Source: Thioclava sp. GXIMD2076 (GTDB lineage Bacteria > Pseudomonadota > Alphaproteobacteria > Rhodobacterales > Rhodobacteraceae). From it: 64,000 nt of DNA. Below the pieces are notes generated by a model. That model made no database searches and was not told the DNA's origin. It was given only the letters and a program-made list of their open reading frames with translations. Of this stretch, positions 42,456-50,492 are shown piece by piece. The position numbers and the translations under genes were made by a program. Where the stretch lies: contig NZ_CP149934.1 in the NCBI RefSeq assembly GCF_037949795.1, forward strand, positions 434,001 through 498,000, written 5' to 3'. Position 1 is the first letter of the stretch. Each line of letters starts with the position of its first letter.

Positions 42456-45400
42456 CGCCTATCTCCTCCAGCAGAGCCCGCAGCTCCTGTGCCAGCCGTG
42501 GCAGCTCGAACCCCTGCGCCAGCTGCATCCAATGCGCCACCGATCCAGCCGGGCGGCCCTCCAGAATATCCAGAACCCCGCGCCGGTGACCGATCTCCGC
42601 AGCCGCCAGCAAGCGTTCGAGCATCTCGCGCGGGATTTTTACCTGCGCCGCAGGCGGGCGGGCGGGTTGCGCCTCACGCCAGCGAAGGTCCAGAAGACGC
42701 CCGATCTCGGCCACGACTGCATCGAGATCGACCGGTTTGGGCAGGAAGGCGTTATGCACCCCCGCGCCCTCGGCATGGCTGTCATGAGCATTACCCGACA
42801 GCATCACGATCCTCATCTCTGACGAGAGCGCCCGCAACTTTCCGGCAAGCTCCCAGCCCGTCATGACCGGCATGGTGATGTCGAGAAGCGCCAGATCGGG
42901 GCGCAGCGAGGGCGCAAGGCGCAACGCCTCGGTCCCGTTCTGCGCCACCACGACCTGAAAGCCCAAAGGCGCAAGGATGCGGCGCAGGAGGGCCAGATGA
43001 TCGGCATCGTCATCGACCAGCAAAAGCCGTTTGCGTGGTCCCTCATAGCCCGCAATAGCCTGCGCCTGCCCCTGTGGTCCGCCCGATGCCTCGAACATCA
43101 GCAGCTGCAGGAACATGCGCGTGCCCTCGGCTGGCGCACTTTCGACGCGCAACTGTCCGCCCATGATCTCGACAAGAAGCTTGGTGATCGTGAGGCCCAG
43201 CCCCGTGCCCGGCACCAGATCGGCACGGGTGCCGCGATCGAACGGATCGAAGATACGGCCAAGATCCTCGGGCGCGATCCCCATGCCGGTATCGAACACC
43301 TCGACCTCGAGGATATGGCTGCGATAGCGCAGGCGCATCCCCACTTGCCCGGCTTCGGTGAATTTCACCGCATTGGAGAGCAGATTGATCAGCACCTGTC
43401 GCAGCCGCTTGCGGTCCACCAGAACCTGTCGCGGCAGCCAGCCCTGGCGGTCATAGACAAACTCGAGCCCCTTCGCCTCGGCCTGGAAACGGAAGATCTC
43501 GGCCAGCTGGTCCAGCAGCTCGGGAAGCGCCACGCGGTCGCGCGCCAGCACGAGCGTGCCGCTCTCGACACGGGAAATATCCTGCAACCCGTCCACCAGA
43601 TCGCCCAGATGCTCGGCCGAACGGCGGATCACGCCCACCGCCGAAGGCGCGGCCGAGATATCGCGCTCCATCAGCTGGGCATAGCCGTAGATCGCGTTGA
43701 GCGGCGAGCGGATCTCGTGGCTCAGCCCCGTAAGAAACCGCGATTTGGCAAAGTTCGCGGCCTCGGCCACCTCGCGGGCCTTGCGCGCCTCGGCCTCGGC
43801 CTCCTCGCGGGCCGAGACCTCGCGGCGCAGATCCTCGGCCTGACGCTCGAATTCATCCTCGACCTGCCGGCGGTTCTCATGGGCCAGCACGAAGAACCAC
43901 GCCATCAGCCCCGACAGGATCGCCAGCGCCACGAAGATGACCCAGAAGGCGGTGCCCACGGCCTGTGCGGGGATCTCTTCCATATCGCGGGTCACCTGAT
44001 GGCGCACGGCTCCCAGAAGCCCCGCCATGGTCAGGATGAAGACCAGCCCCAGCCCCGCCACCTGCCCGATCCGCGCCCGCCTGCGCGCCGAGAGACGTGC
44101 GGGCAACAACCGCTGCGACAGGGTGCGGATCTGCTGCGAGAGCCGTGCATCGGGCTTGCACAGATCGTGGCAGCGCCCCTCGAGCGAGCAGCACAGCGAG
44201 CAGATCGGCACGCCGTAAGCCGGACATTGGGCCATATCCTCGGGATCGAAGCGGTTGGCGCAGATGCCGCATTGGCACAGACCCTCCGCATCGGCAGGCG
44301 TCTGCGACTGGCGCGCGATATAGAATCGCCCGCCCGTGGCATAGGCCAGACAGGGCGCGGCCAGAAACGCGACCAGCAGCCCGACCGGCACACAGAAGGC
44401 CTGCGCCATCTCGCCCGCGAGCCCCGTCAGACACAGGATCGAGACCAGCACCGACAGCGCCATTGCCCCGCAGCCTACGGGATTGATGTCGTAAAGATGG
44501 GCGCGCTTGAACTCGATCAGCTTTGGTGAGAGCCCCAGCGGCTTGGCAATCGCCAGATCGCCCGCCACGGCCCCGAGCCAGCCCACCGCCAGAATACCGT
44601 AGAGATCGAGGATGCTCTCGAGCGCCCCGAACACGCCCAATTCCATGAGCATCAGCGCAAGGGCGGTGTTAAAGACCAGCCAGACCACACGACCCGGATG
44701 GTTATGGGTAAGGCGCGAGAAGAAATTCGACCAAGCGATAGAGCCCGCATAGGCATTGGTCACATTGATCTTTACCTGCGCGACACAGACGAAAACCCCC
44801 ATCACAACCAGCGCGATCAGCGGATTTCCGAAGACGGTGCGGAAGGCCAGATCGAAGGCCACAGCAGGCTGGGCGGCCAGATCGGGCGGGACACCCGCGC
44901 GGATCGCCATGACCGTCAGCCACGAGCCGAGCGCGATCTTGGCGCCCGCGATCAGCACCCAGCCGGGCCCCGCAAGCCCCAGCGCCAGACGCCTGCGCCA
45001 GCCATCGCGTTCGGGCAGGAAGCGCAGATAGTCGACCTGTTCGCCGATCTGCGGCAGGAGCGACAGCAACAGAGAGATCCCTGCCCCGATCTGGATCAGA
45101 TCGAATCCCGAGGCAGACCCGCCAAAGCCCAGCCATGCGCCCGCACCGGGCGCGGTTCCGCCCTGCCCTGCCATGAGAAGCACGAGGAGCGGCGCGATCT
45201 GGAACACCAGCCAAACCGGCTGGCTCAGCCGTTGCATTTTGGAGATCCTTCGGATCCCGAAAGCCGCAATCGGCAGCACCACCAGCGCCGAGACCAGATG
45301 CCCCAGCCAGAGCGGCACCCCGAGCGCCAGATTGAGCGCCACCGACATGATCGAGGCCTCGATGGCAAAGAGCACAAAGGTGAAAGACGCATAGACCAGA

Positions 45401-45750
45401 GAGGTGATGGTCGAGCCGATATAGCCAAAGCCTGCCCCCCGCGTGAGCAGGTCGATATCGAGCCCCGAGCGCGCCGCATTGCGGGTAATCGGCCAACCGA
45501 TCAGCAGGGCCAGCACGATCAAACCGCCGATGGCTGCCAGCGTATCGCGTGTGCCATGCGCCAGCGTCAGCGAGCCGCCGATGGCCTCGCAGGCCAGAAA
45601 GGCCAGTGCTCCGACAGCGGTATGGGCCACGCGGGACGGTGTCAGCCGCGCCCTGCGCGCGGTGAAGCGCAGCGCGAAATCCTCCAGCGTCTCGTTGGCC
45701 GCCCATTGGTTGTAGTCGCGGCGCTCGGGCGCGATGAACTGGTGCCGCAA
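42448..45750 (-). CDS. NCS1 permease-linked hybrid histidine kinase
   Basis: 1100-residue fusion. Residues 1 to about 475 form an NCS1-like permease with about twelve membrane helices (DYNQWAANETLEDFALRF at the start, LLTRGAGFGYIGSTITS, IGEQVDYLRFLPER, KINVTNAYAGSIAWSNFF). Residues 492-531 hold a Cys cluster (CQCGIC, then C, CSLCC, C and HDLC). Two further membrane segments (about 561-624) and a coiled coil (625-670) follow. H678 in LSHEIRSPL is the HisKA phosphosite, and the HATPase lies at about 780-890. The receiver domain has D957 in LLDITMP. Last comes a short unassigned tail. I propose a TTG start at 45750 because AAGGAAGG stands just upstream; the open frame extends 39 residues further without family sequence. 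Confidence 0.87.
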   Translation of the reverse strand: MRHQFIAPERRDYNQWAANETLEDFALRFTARRARLTPSRVAHTAVGALAFLACEAIGGSLTLAHGTRDTLAAIGGLIVLALLIGWPITRNAARSGLDIDLLTRGAGFGYIGSTITSLVYASFTFVLFAIEASIMSVALNLALGVPLWLGHLVSALVVLPIAAFGIRRISKMQRLSQPVWLVFQIAPLLVLLMAGQGGTAPGAGAWLGFGGSASGFDLIQIGAGISLLLSLLPQIGEQVDYLRFLPERDGWRRRLALGLAGPGWVLIAGAKIALGSWLTVMAIRAGVPPDLAAQPAVAFDLAFRTVFGNPLIALVVMGVFVCVAQVKINVTNAYAGSIAWSNFFSRLTHNHPGRVVWLVFNTALALMLMELGVFGALESILDLYGILAVGWLGAVAGDLAIAKPLGLSPKLIEFKRAHLYDINPVGCGAMALSVLVSILCLTGLAGEMAQAFCVPVGLLVAFLAAPCLAYATGGRFYIARQSQTPADAEGLCQCGICANRFDPEDMAQCPAYGVPICSLCCSLEGRCHDLCKPDARLSQQIRTLSQRLLPARLSARRRARIGQVAGLGLVFILTMAGLLGAVRHQVTRDMEEIPAQAVGTAFWVIFVALAILSGLMAWFFVLAHENRRQVEDEFERQAEDLRREVSAREEAEAEARKAREVAEAANFAKSRFLTGLSHEIRSPLNAIYGYAQLMERDISAAPSAVGVIRRSAEHLGDLVDGLQDISRVESGTLVLARDRVALPELLDQLAEIFRFQAEAKGLEFVYDRQGWLPRQVLVDRKRLRQVLINLLSNAVKFTEAGQVGMRLRYRSHILEVEVFDTGMGIAPEDLGRIFDPFDRGTRADLVPGTGLGLTITKLLVEIMGGQLRVESAPAEGTRMFLQLLMFEASGGPQGQAQAIAGYEGPRKRLLLVDDDADHLALLRRILAPLGFQVVVAQNGTEALRLAPSLRPDLALLDITMPVMTGWELAGKLRALSSEMRIVMLSGNAHDSHAEGAGVHNAFLPKPVDLDAVVAEIGRLLDLRWREAQPARPPAAQVKIPREMLERLLAAAEIGHRRGVLDILEGRPAGSVAHWMQLAQGFELPRLAQELRALLEEIGDE

Positions 45751-45873
45751 GAAAGCCTTCCTTTCCGGTCTCTGTCTCCGGTTAGGATAGCAGGTGCCGC
45801 CCGCGCAAGCCCTAGCCGCAAAAACCGCCCGAAAAACCGGCCTTTGCCCAGAAACTTGGCGGTCCAAATGGAA

Positions 45874-45894
45874 ACCGGGACCATTGGCCCCGGT
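45874..45894 (-). terminator. Possible terminator of the min operon
   Basis: 6-bp stem ACCGGG/CCCGGT (45874-45894), 6 bases after the minE stop as transcribed, followed on the minus strand by TTTCCATTT. The stem is short and the U-tract broken, so this is uncertain. Confidence 0.4.
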
Positions 45895-45900
45895 CCGGTG

Positions 45901-46179
45901 TCAGGCTTTTGCCGCTTTGGCAGGTTTCGAGGGCATCTCGATATTGATCTCGAGGCTCTCGATATCGTCACCGCGTTCCATGCGGATATCGACTTCCTCA
46001 TCAGCCACTTCGACATATTTGCGGATCACCGCAATGATGTCGCGTTGCAGCTGGGGCAGATAATCCCCGCCCGAGGAATTGCTGCCGCGTTCATGCGCCA
46101 GCAGGATCTGCAGGCGCTCCTTGGCAGCATTGGCGGTCTGCTTCTTGCGGGGTTTGAGAGAGAATCCGAATAAGCTCAT
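45901..46179 (-). CDS. minE: Cell division topological specificity factor MinE
   Basis: 92-residue activator of the MinD ATPase that sets the oscillation placing the FtsZ ring at midcell. The N-terminal amphipathic membrane-targeting part MSLFGFSLKPRKKQTANAAKERLQILLAHER and the beta domain YLPQLQRDIIAVIRKYVEV plus MERGDDIESLEINIEMP are textbook. The start overlaps the minD stop by 4 nt. The Ala/Lys-rich tail KPAKAAKA is a local extension. Confidence 0.95.
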   Translation of the reverse strand: MSLFGFSLKPRKKQTANAAKERLQILLAHERGSNSSGGDYLPQLQRDIIAVIRKYVEVADEEVDIRMERGDDIESLEINIEMPSKPAKAAKA

Positions 46180-47045
46180 GCCGTCCGTCCGAAGATACGG
46201 CCCAACAGACCCGGTTTCTTCTCTCCTTCGATTTTCATTTCGACCTTCTCGCCCAGCAGGCGCGCCACGGCATCCTCATAGGCACGGCCTGCCGAGGACG
46301 GATCATCCAGCGTCACCGGCGTGCCCACATTCGAGGCGCGCAGGACGGCAGGGCTTTCGGGCACGATCCCCAGAAGCGGCACGGCCAGGATCTCCAGTAC
46401 GTCTTCCACGGTCATCATCTCGCCCTTGTCGATCCGGGCCTGATCATGACGGGTCAGCAGCACCTGCGCCTTCACGCCGGTGCCATCTTTCTCGGCCCGC
46501 TGGGTCTTCGACGCCAGAAGGCCCAGAACGCGGTCACTATCGCGCACCGAGGACACTTCGGGGTTGGTCACGACCACGGCTTCATCAGCGAAATACATCG
46601 CCAGCTGCGCACCGCGCTCGATCCCTGCGGGGCTGTCGCAGACGATATAGTCGAATTCCTGCTTCAGCTCGTTGAGAACCGCCTCGACGCCTTCTTGCGT
46701 CAGCGCATCCTTGTCGCGGGTCTGCGAGGTCGGCAGGATCTGCAGCGTCTCGACGCGCTTGTCCTTGATCAGCGCCTGTTTCAGGCGCGCATCGCCCTGA
46801 ATAACGTTGATAAAATCGAAGACCACACGGCGTTCGCAGCCCATGATCATATCGAGGTTGCGCAGGCCCACATCGAAATCGATGACGACGGTCTTGTGAC
46901 CGCGCTTGGCAAGCCCTGCCGAAATCGCCGCAGCGGAGGTCGTCTTGCCGACGCCCCCCTTACCGGAGGTGATGACGATCACCCGACCGAGCGGCGGCTT
47001 TTCCTTCAGCTCTTCCTTGGCCTTATCTGTGGTTTGGGTGCTCAT
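46176..47045 (-). CDS. minD: Septum site-determining ATPase MinD
   Basis: ATPase of 289 residues. The deviant Walker A ITSGKGGVGKTT begins at about residue 27, FDVGLRNLDMIMGCERR is the switch I/dimer segment, and VCDSPAGIE the switch II. The C terminus EGEKKPGLLGRIFGRTA forms the amphipathic membrane-binding helix. An N-terminal extension of about 20 charged residues precedes VIVITSG. The start at 47045 has GGAGAG upstream and overlaps the minC stop by 4 nt. It recruits MinC to the membrane and oscillates with MinE. Confidence 0.95.
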   Translation of the reverse strand: MSTQTTDKAKEELKEKPPLGRVIVITSGKGGVGKTTSAAAISAGLAKRGHKTVVIDFDVGLRNLDMIMGCERRVVFDFINVIQGDARLKQALIKDKRVETLQILPTSQTRDKDALTQEGVEAVLNELKQEFDYIVCDSPAGIERGAQLAMYFADEAVVVTNPEVSSVRDSDRVLGLLASKTQRAEKDGTGVKAQVLLTRHDQARIDKGEMMTVEDVLEILAVPLLGIVPESPAVLRASNVGTPVTLDDPSSAGRAYEDAVARLLGEKVEMKIEGEKKPGLLGRIFGRTA

Positions 47046-47896
47046 GCAAAGCTCTCCATGCAAAGTCTGTCATCTTCGAGCCATGCCTGCACAGCACGAT
47101 GGCGCAGGTCGTCTCCGATGGTTTCACTGGTACGGTATAGGCCCGCCACGGCCAGAAGTTCGGCATCCAGATCGCGGCAGAAGATCCGGCAGCTCTCGTC
47201 GCCGAACACCCCTGCCATCGCACGTCCGCGCAGCGCGCCATAGACGTGGATATTGCCCGCCGCCACCAGCTCGGCGCCCGAGGCGACCGATCCCAGCACG
47301 ATCAGGTCGCCATGTTCGGCCACGATCTGCTGGCCCGAACGGACGGGGTTGCGGATGGTCATGGTCTGCGCGCCACTGCTGCGCTGTTCGGCCTCCGCCT
47401 CCGCCTGTTGCTCGGCAGGCTCCTCGGCGGTGGCATTCCTGCCCAGCTGGTGGGCGCCGTTGCGACCCTTCGGGTTGAGCGGCTTGCGCGGCTCGTGCAC
47501 GGGGCCGTCGCGCCCCGAGATCACGGGAATCAGGCCAAGCTGGTCTGCGGTGTCGAGCTGCACCTTGCTGGCATTCTGCACCCCGAAGACCGACAGGTTG
47601 CGCGCCCGCATGTGGCGCACGAGGTCTTGAATATCGGTGGGGTTGGCAAAGCCCGGCACATCGGCGAAATCGATCACCATGGGCGAGCCGACCAGAAGCT
47701 GCGGCGTTTTCTCGAGCTGCTGGTCGAGGGCGGCATAAAAGGCCTCGTCCGGCGTATCGGATTCCATACGCAGCGCAATCGCGGTCAGGAACCTGCCGCG
47801 GAAATGGAAGGGCCGTGCCTGCGCTACGGCCTGTGCTGCGGGCCCCTCGGCCCGGCTACGGATATCGTCTTTCGCCACGACGAAACTGCTCCTCAT
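47042..47896 (-). CDS. minC: Septum site-determining protein MinC
   Basis: FtsZ-assembly inhibitor of 284 residues. The N-terminal domain (to about 125) is followed by a low-complexity linker rich in A, E and Q (about 140-175: AEEPAEQQAEAEAEQ). The C-terminal beta-helix domain carries HVYGALRGRAMAGV and the MinD-contacting GDLIVLGSVASGAELVAAGNI. It is first in minCDE. No recognisable Shine-Dalgarno precedes the ATG at 47896, so the message may be leaderless or the start slightly off. Confidence 0.92.
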   Translation of the reverse strand: MRSSFVVAKDDIRSRAEGPAAQAVAQARPFHFRGRFLTAIALRMESDTPDEAFYAALDQQLEKTPQLLVGSPMVIDFADVPGFANPTDIQDLVRHMRARNLSVFGVQNASKVQLDTADQLGLIPVISGRDGPVHEPRKPLNPKGRNGAHQLGRNATAEEPAEQQAEAEAEQRSSGAQTMTIRNPVRSGQQIVAEHGDLIVLGSVASGAELVAAGNIHVYGALRGRAMAGVFGDESCRIFCRDLDAELLAVAGLYRTSETIGDDLRHRAVQAWLEDDRLCMESFA

Positions 47897-48081
47897 TTAT
47901 CAGGGCGTGATTTTAGAGCTTCGACTCGGATATCGCCCATATTGATGTTTGTCCCCCTCATGACACTATGGACAGGGGTCTGTGAAGCTTGACGCTACGG
48001 ATTGCGCGGGTTCCTGCCACCCTTTGGCCGGATTATCCGATGAAGACCTGCTGATGCAGGCGCGTATAACGCATGCCCTTG

Positions 48082-48102
48082 CGGAATGTGAAGTAAATTC
48101 CG
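48082..48102. promoter_or_regulatory. Inverted repeat upstream of ROK kinase gene
   Basis: CGGAAT (48082-48087) and ATTCCG (48097-48102) with a 9-nt spacer, 59 bp before the kinase start. It is a possible operator for amino-sugar control. It is short and could be chance. Confidence 0.35.
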
Positions 48103-48160
48103 GCACTGGCGATCAAATGCCGTTACAGCTATTCTGCAAGTGCAAACACGGAGGAGCCCT

Positions 48161-49099
48161 ATGACCGATCTTGCGGCAATTTCAGGCGGAATCGATCTGG
48201 GCGGCACCAAGATCGAGGCCCGTCTCTTCGGTCCGGGCTACCAGAGCATCGACAGTCTGCGCATCCCGACACCGCGCGGCAGTTTCGACAGCTTTCTGCG
48301 CGCGCTCGCCAAGCAGATCCACTGGCTCGAGGCGCAATCGGGACGCGGGGGCAAGCTGCCCATCGGCATCGGCCTCCCGGGCATCATCAATGGTGAGACA
48401 GGCGAGGCGATGGCCGCCAATATCCCGATCACCGGTGTGGACCTGCCTGCCGCGCTCACACGGACCTTCGGGCGCGCGCTACCGCTGATCAATGACGGGC
48501 AGGCTTTCGCCCTGTCCGAGGCGCATGGCGGCGCGGGTCTCGGGGCGCAATCGGTTCTGGGGCTCATCATGGGCACGGGGATCGGCGCGGGCCATGTGCT
48601 CGGCGGCGCGCCCCCCTACCGGCGCAACATCGCGGGGATCGAAGCGGGGCATCTCGGGATCCCGGCCCATCTGCTGGCGCGGGTCGATCTGCCCCTGCGC
48701 TCCTGCGGCTGCGGCAAGAAAGGCTGTTTCGAGACCTATCTCTCCGGCCCCGGCCTCAGCGAGATCTGCCGGCTCAAACTCGGCCACCCGATCACGCCGA
48801 AGGATCTCGGGCAGGCGGCGGAGGCGGGCGATCCGGCCGCGCAGAGCGTGCTCCAGATCTGGGCCGAGCTGATGGCCGAGCTGCTCCTGACCCTGCAAAT
48901 CACCCTTGATCCCGATTGCATCATCCTTGGCGGCGGACTGTCGCAGCTGCCCGATGTCACCCGCCATCTGACGCGCGCCTTTGCCACGCGCAGACTGGGC
49001 CCGATGGCCCTGCCCGTCTTGCGGCTGGCCGCCCATGGGGATAGTTCGGGCGCACGCGGCGCCGCCATTCTGGCCGTGCAGCAAGCGGCAAGAGGATAG
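48161..49099 (+). CDS. nagK: ROK-family sugar kinase, probable N-acetylglucosamine kinase
   Basis: 312-residue kinase. GGIDLGGTKIEARLF lies at the N terminus (phosphate motif), GIGLPGIIN follows, the second ATP motif is LIMGTGIGAGHVLGG, and the zinc site is IEAGHLGIP...CGCGKKGCFETYLSGPGL, which defines ROK. It probably phosphorylates N-acetylglucosamine to the 6-phosphate, because nagA follows 4 bases later. The start at 48161 follows GGAGGAG. ROK proteins also include glucokinases; the neighbour is the main argument for NagK. No nagB is in the window. Confidence 0.82.
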   Translation: MTDLAAISGGIDLGGTKIEARLFGPGYQSIDSLRIPTPRGSFDSFLRALAKQIHWLEAQSGRGGKLPIGIGLPGIINGETGEAMAANIPITGVDLPAALTRTFGRALPLINDGQAFALSEAHGGAGLGAQSVLGLIMGTGIGAGHVLGGAPPYRRNIAGIEAGHLGIPAHLLARVDLPLRSCGCGKKGCFETYLSGPGLSEICRLKLGHPITPKDLGQAAEAGDPAAQSVLQIWAELMAELLLTLQITLDPDCIILGGGLSQLPDVTRHLTRAFATRRLGPMALPVLRLAAHGDSSGARGAAILAVQQAARG

Positions 49100-49103
49100 C
49101 GTC

Positions 49104-50192
49104 ATGATCATCATCGCCAAGCGTGGCTGGGTTGCGGGACAGTTCTGCGGGCCGCTACGGCTGGAGGTGGAAAACGGGCGGCTCCTCGGCTGGCGCACGG
49201 CCGCGGGCGCGCGCGGCGATCTGGAGGTTGCCTTTGCCGGCCCTGCCCTGACCGATCTGCAGGTCAATGGCGCGGGCGGGGTGATGTTGAACTCGCAACC
49301 CGATGCCTCGGGGATCGCGACCATCATCGACACGCTGCGCGCCCGTGGCACCGGCTGGGCCATGCCTACACTCATCACCTGCGAACCCGAGCGCCTGATC
49401 CGCGCCACCGATGCCGCGATCGAAGCCTTCGGGATGGACGGGTTTATCGGGCTCCATATCGAGGGCCCGCATATCAACCCCGCCAAGCGCGGCACCCATC
49501 AGGCAGGGTTCATCCGACCCTTCGACGACCGGACAATGACGGATCTGCGGCGCCTGCGCGCAAAAGGCATTCCGGTGATGCTGACGCTTGCCCCCGAATG
49601 CGTGGATCTGTCGGTGATTGCGGAACTGGCGGAGATGGGCGTGGTGGTGTCAGGCGGGCATACGATGGCCGATGCGGCACGGACGCAGGCCGCCCTCGCG
49701 GCGGGTCTGCGTTGCTTTACCCATCTTTACAACGCCATGCCCGCCATGGGCTCGCGTAGCCCGAACCTCTTGGGCGCAGCGATCGCCTCGGACGCCTATG
49801 CGGGCATCATCCTCGACGGGCATCATGTCGATTACACCATGGCCGCGATCGCCTGCCGTGCGCGGCCCGAAACGGGGCGGATGTTCATGGTCTCCGATGC
49901 AATGGCGACCATCGGCGGGCCGGAGCATTTCGAGCTCTACGGCCAGACGATCCATTTGGAAAACGGCGCGCTGGTCAATGCCGAAGGGGCGCTTGCAGGC
50001 GCGCATACCGATCTGGCGCATTGCCTTTACAATGCCGTGCACCATATGGGCCTCTCTCCCGAGACCGCCTACGAGATGGCAGCCCTCGTGCCGCGCGATG
50101 CCATGCGCCTGCCCCGCCCCGATCTTGCAGCGGGCATGGCGATGGCGGAAGTGATCCTCCTTGATGACGCCTGTTGCCGCGTGGTCCCCTGA
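49104..50192 (+). CDS. nagA: N-acetylglucosamine-6-phosphate deacetylase
   Basis: Amidohydrolase-fold deacetylase of 362 residues. FAGPALTDLQVNGAGGV replaces the HxH by QxN, as in NagA. GLHIEGPHINPAKRGTHQ carries the metal Glu, VVSGGHTMADA a His, HLYNAMPAM and DGHHVDYT further ligands, and FMVSDAMA the catalytic Asp. It releases acetate from GlcNAc-6-P to give glucosamine-6-P in cell-wall recycling or amino-sugar use. The start at 49104 lies 4 bases after the kinase stop. A strong hairpin overlaps its stop codon. Confidence 0.93.
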   Translation: MIIIAKRGWVAGQFCGPLRLEVENGRLLGWRTAAGARGDLEVAFAGPALTDLQVNGAGGVMLNSQPDASGIATIIDTLRARGTGWAMPTLITCEPERLIRATDAAIEAFGMDGFIGLHIEGPHINPAKRGTHQAGFIRPFDDRTMTDLRRLRAKGIPVMLTLAPECVDLSVIAELAEMGVVVSGGHTMADAARTQAALAAGLRCFTHLYNAMPAMGSRSPNLLGAAIASDAYAGIILDGHHVDYTMAAIACRARPETGRMFMVSDAMATIGGPEHFELYGQTIHLENGALVNAEGALAGAHTDLAHCLYNAVHHMGLSPETAYEMAALVPRDAMRLPRPDLAAGMAMAEVILLDDACCRVVP

Positions 50193-50203
50193 CCCGCGGC
50201 AAC
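50173..50203 (+). terminator. Hairpin over the nagA stop codon
   Basis: Stem GTTGCCGCG (50173-50181) and CGCGGCAAC (50195-50203), with inner GGTC/GACC pairs, spans the TGA at 50190-50192. It has no U-tract, so intrinsic termination would be weak. It isolates nagA from the cyd operon. Confidence 0.5.
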
Positions 50204-50492
50204 CCGCAGGAGAATCGGCGCGGCCGCTGCACATCCCCGTCCACCGGCGTGACCACCCGTGATCTCTACACGCCACGCATCATATCCCATAAATAATTGT
50301 AATATATATTATATTTTTTTAAAACTCCTCCCGCGGAAAGATGTATCCGGGTTGGACAATTTGTCCAATGCCGGAATGTCAGATGTAGGTTTACACCCCA
50401 CCGCGTCAGCAAATGCAGCGCTGTTCCAGACACCCGTCCTCCCCTCGGATCTTCCGGACCATCTATGCGCTGCCTCAGCAAAAGGCATTGCG
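50193..50492 (+). promoter_or_regulatory. 300-bp upstream region of the bd oxidase operon
   Basis: It contains the nagA hairpin tail, then an unusually AT-rich block at about 50283-50334 (runs of TA and T7) in otherwise GC-rich DNA, then a perfect palindrome at 50352-50368. The AT block is the best place for the cyd promoter. From the palindrome to the cydA ATG (50493) there is 124 bp of leader without stop codons in the cydA frame, but also without signs of coding. Confidence 0.55.
50352..50368. promoter_or_regulatory. Perfect 17-bp palindromic operator upstream of cydA
   Basis: TTGGACAA-T-TTGTCCAA, two 8-bp perfect arms, flanked by CCGG on both sides (50347-50350 and 50371-50374). It lies just downstream of the AT-rich block, where a repressor would block transcription. 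It does not match the FNR (TTGAT-N4-ATCAA) or Rex consensus. Confidence 0.7.

Noticed and set aside
45751..45867. Longer N terminus for the permease-kinase
   Set aside because: The extra 39 residues are R/P/C-rich without family resemblance, while a TTG codon at 45750 has a good Shine-Dalgarno and begins at the conserved RHQFIAPERRDYN region.
50259..50492. N-terminal extension of CydA by 78 codons in frame
   Set aside because: The upstream part crosses the AT-rich promoter block and the palindrome and has no CydA similarity. The canonical N terminus begins at 50493 with a ribosome site.
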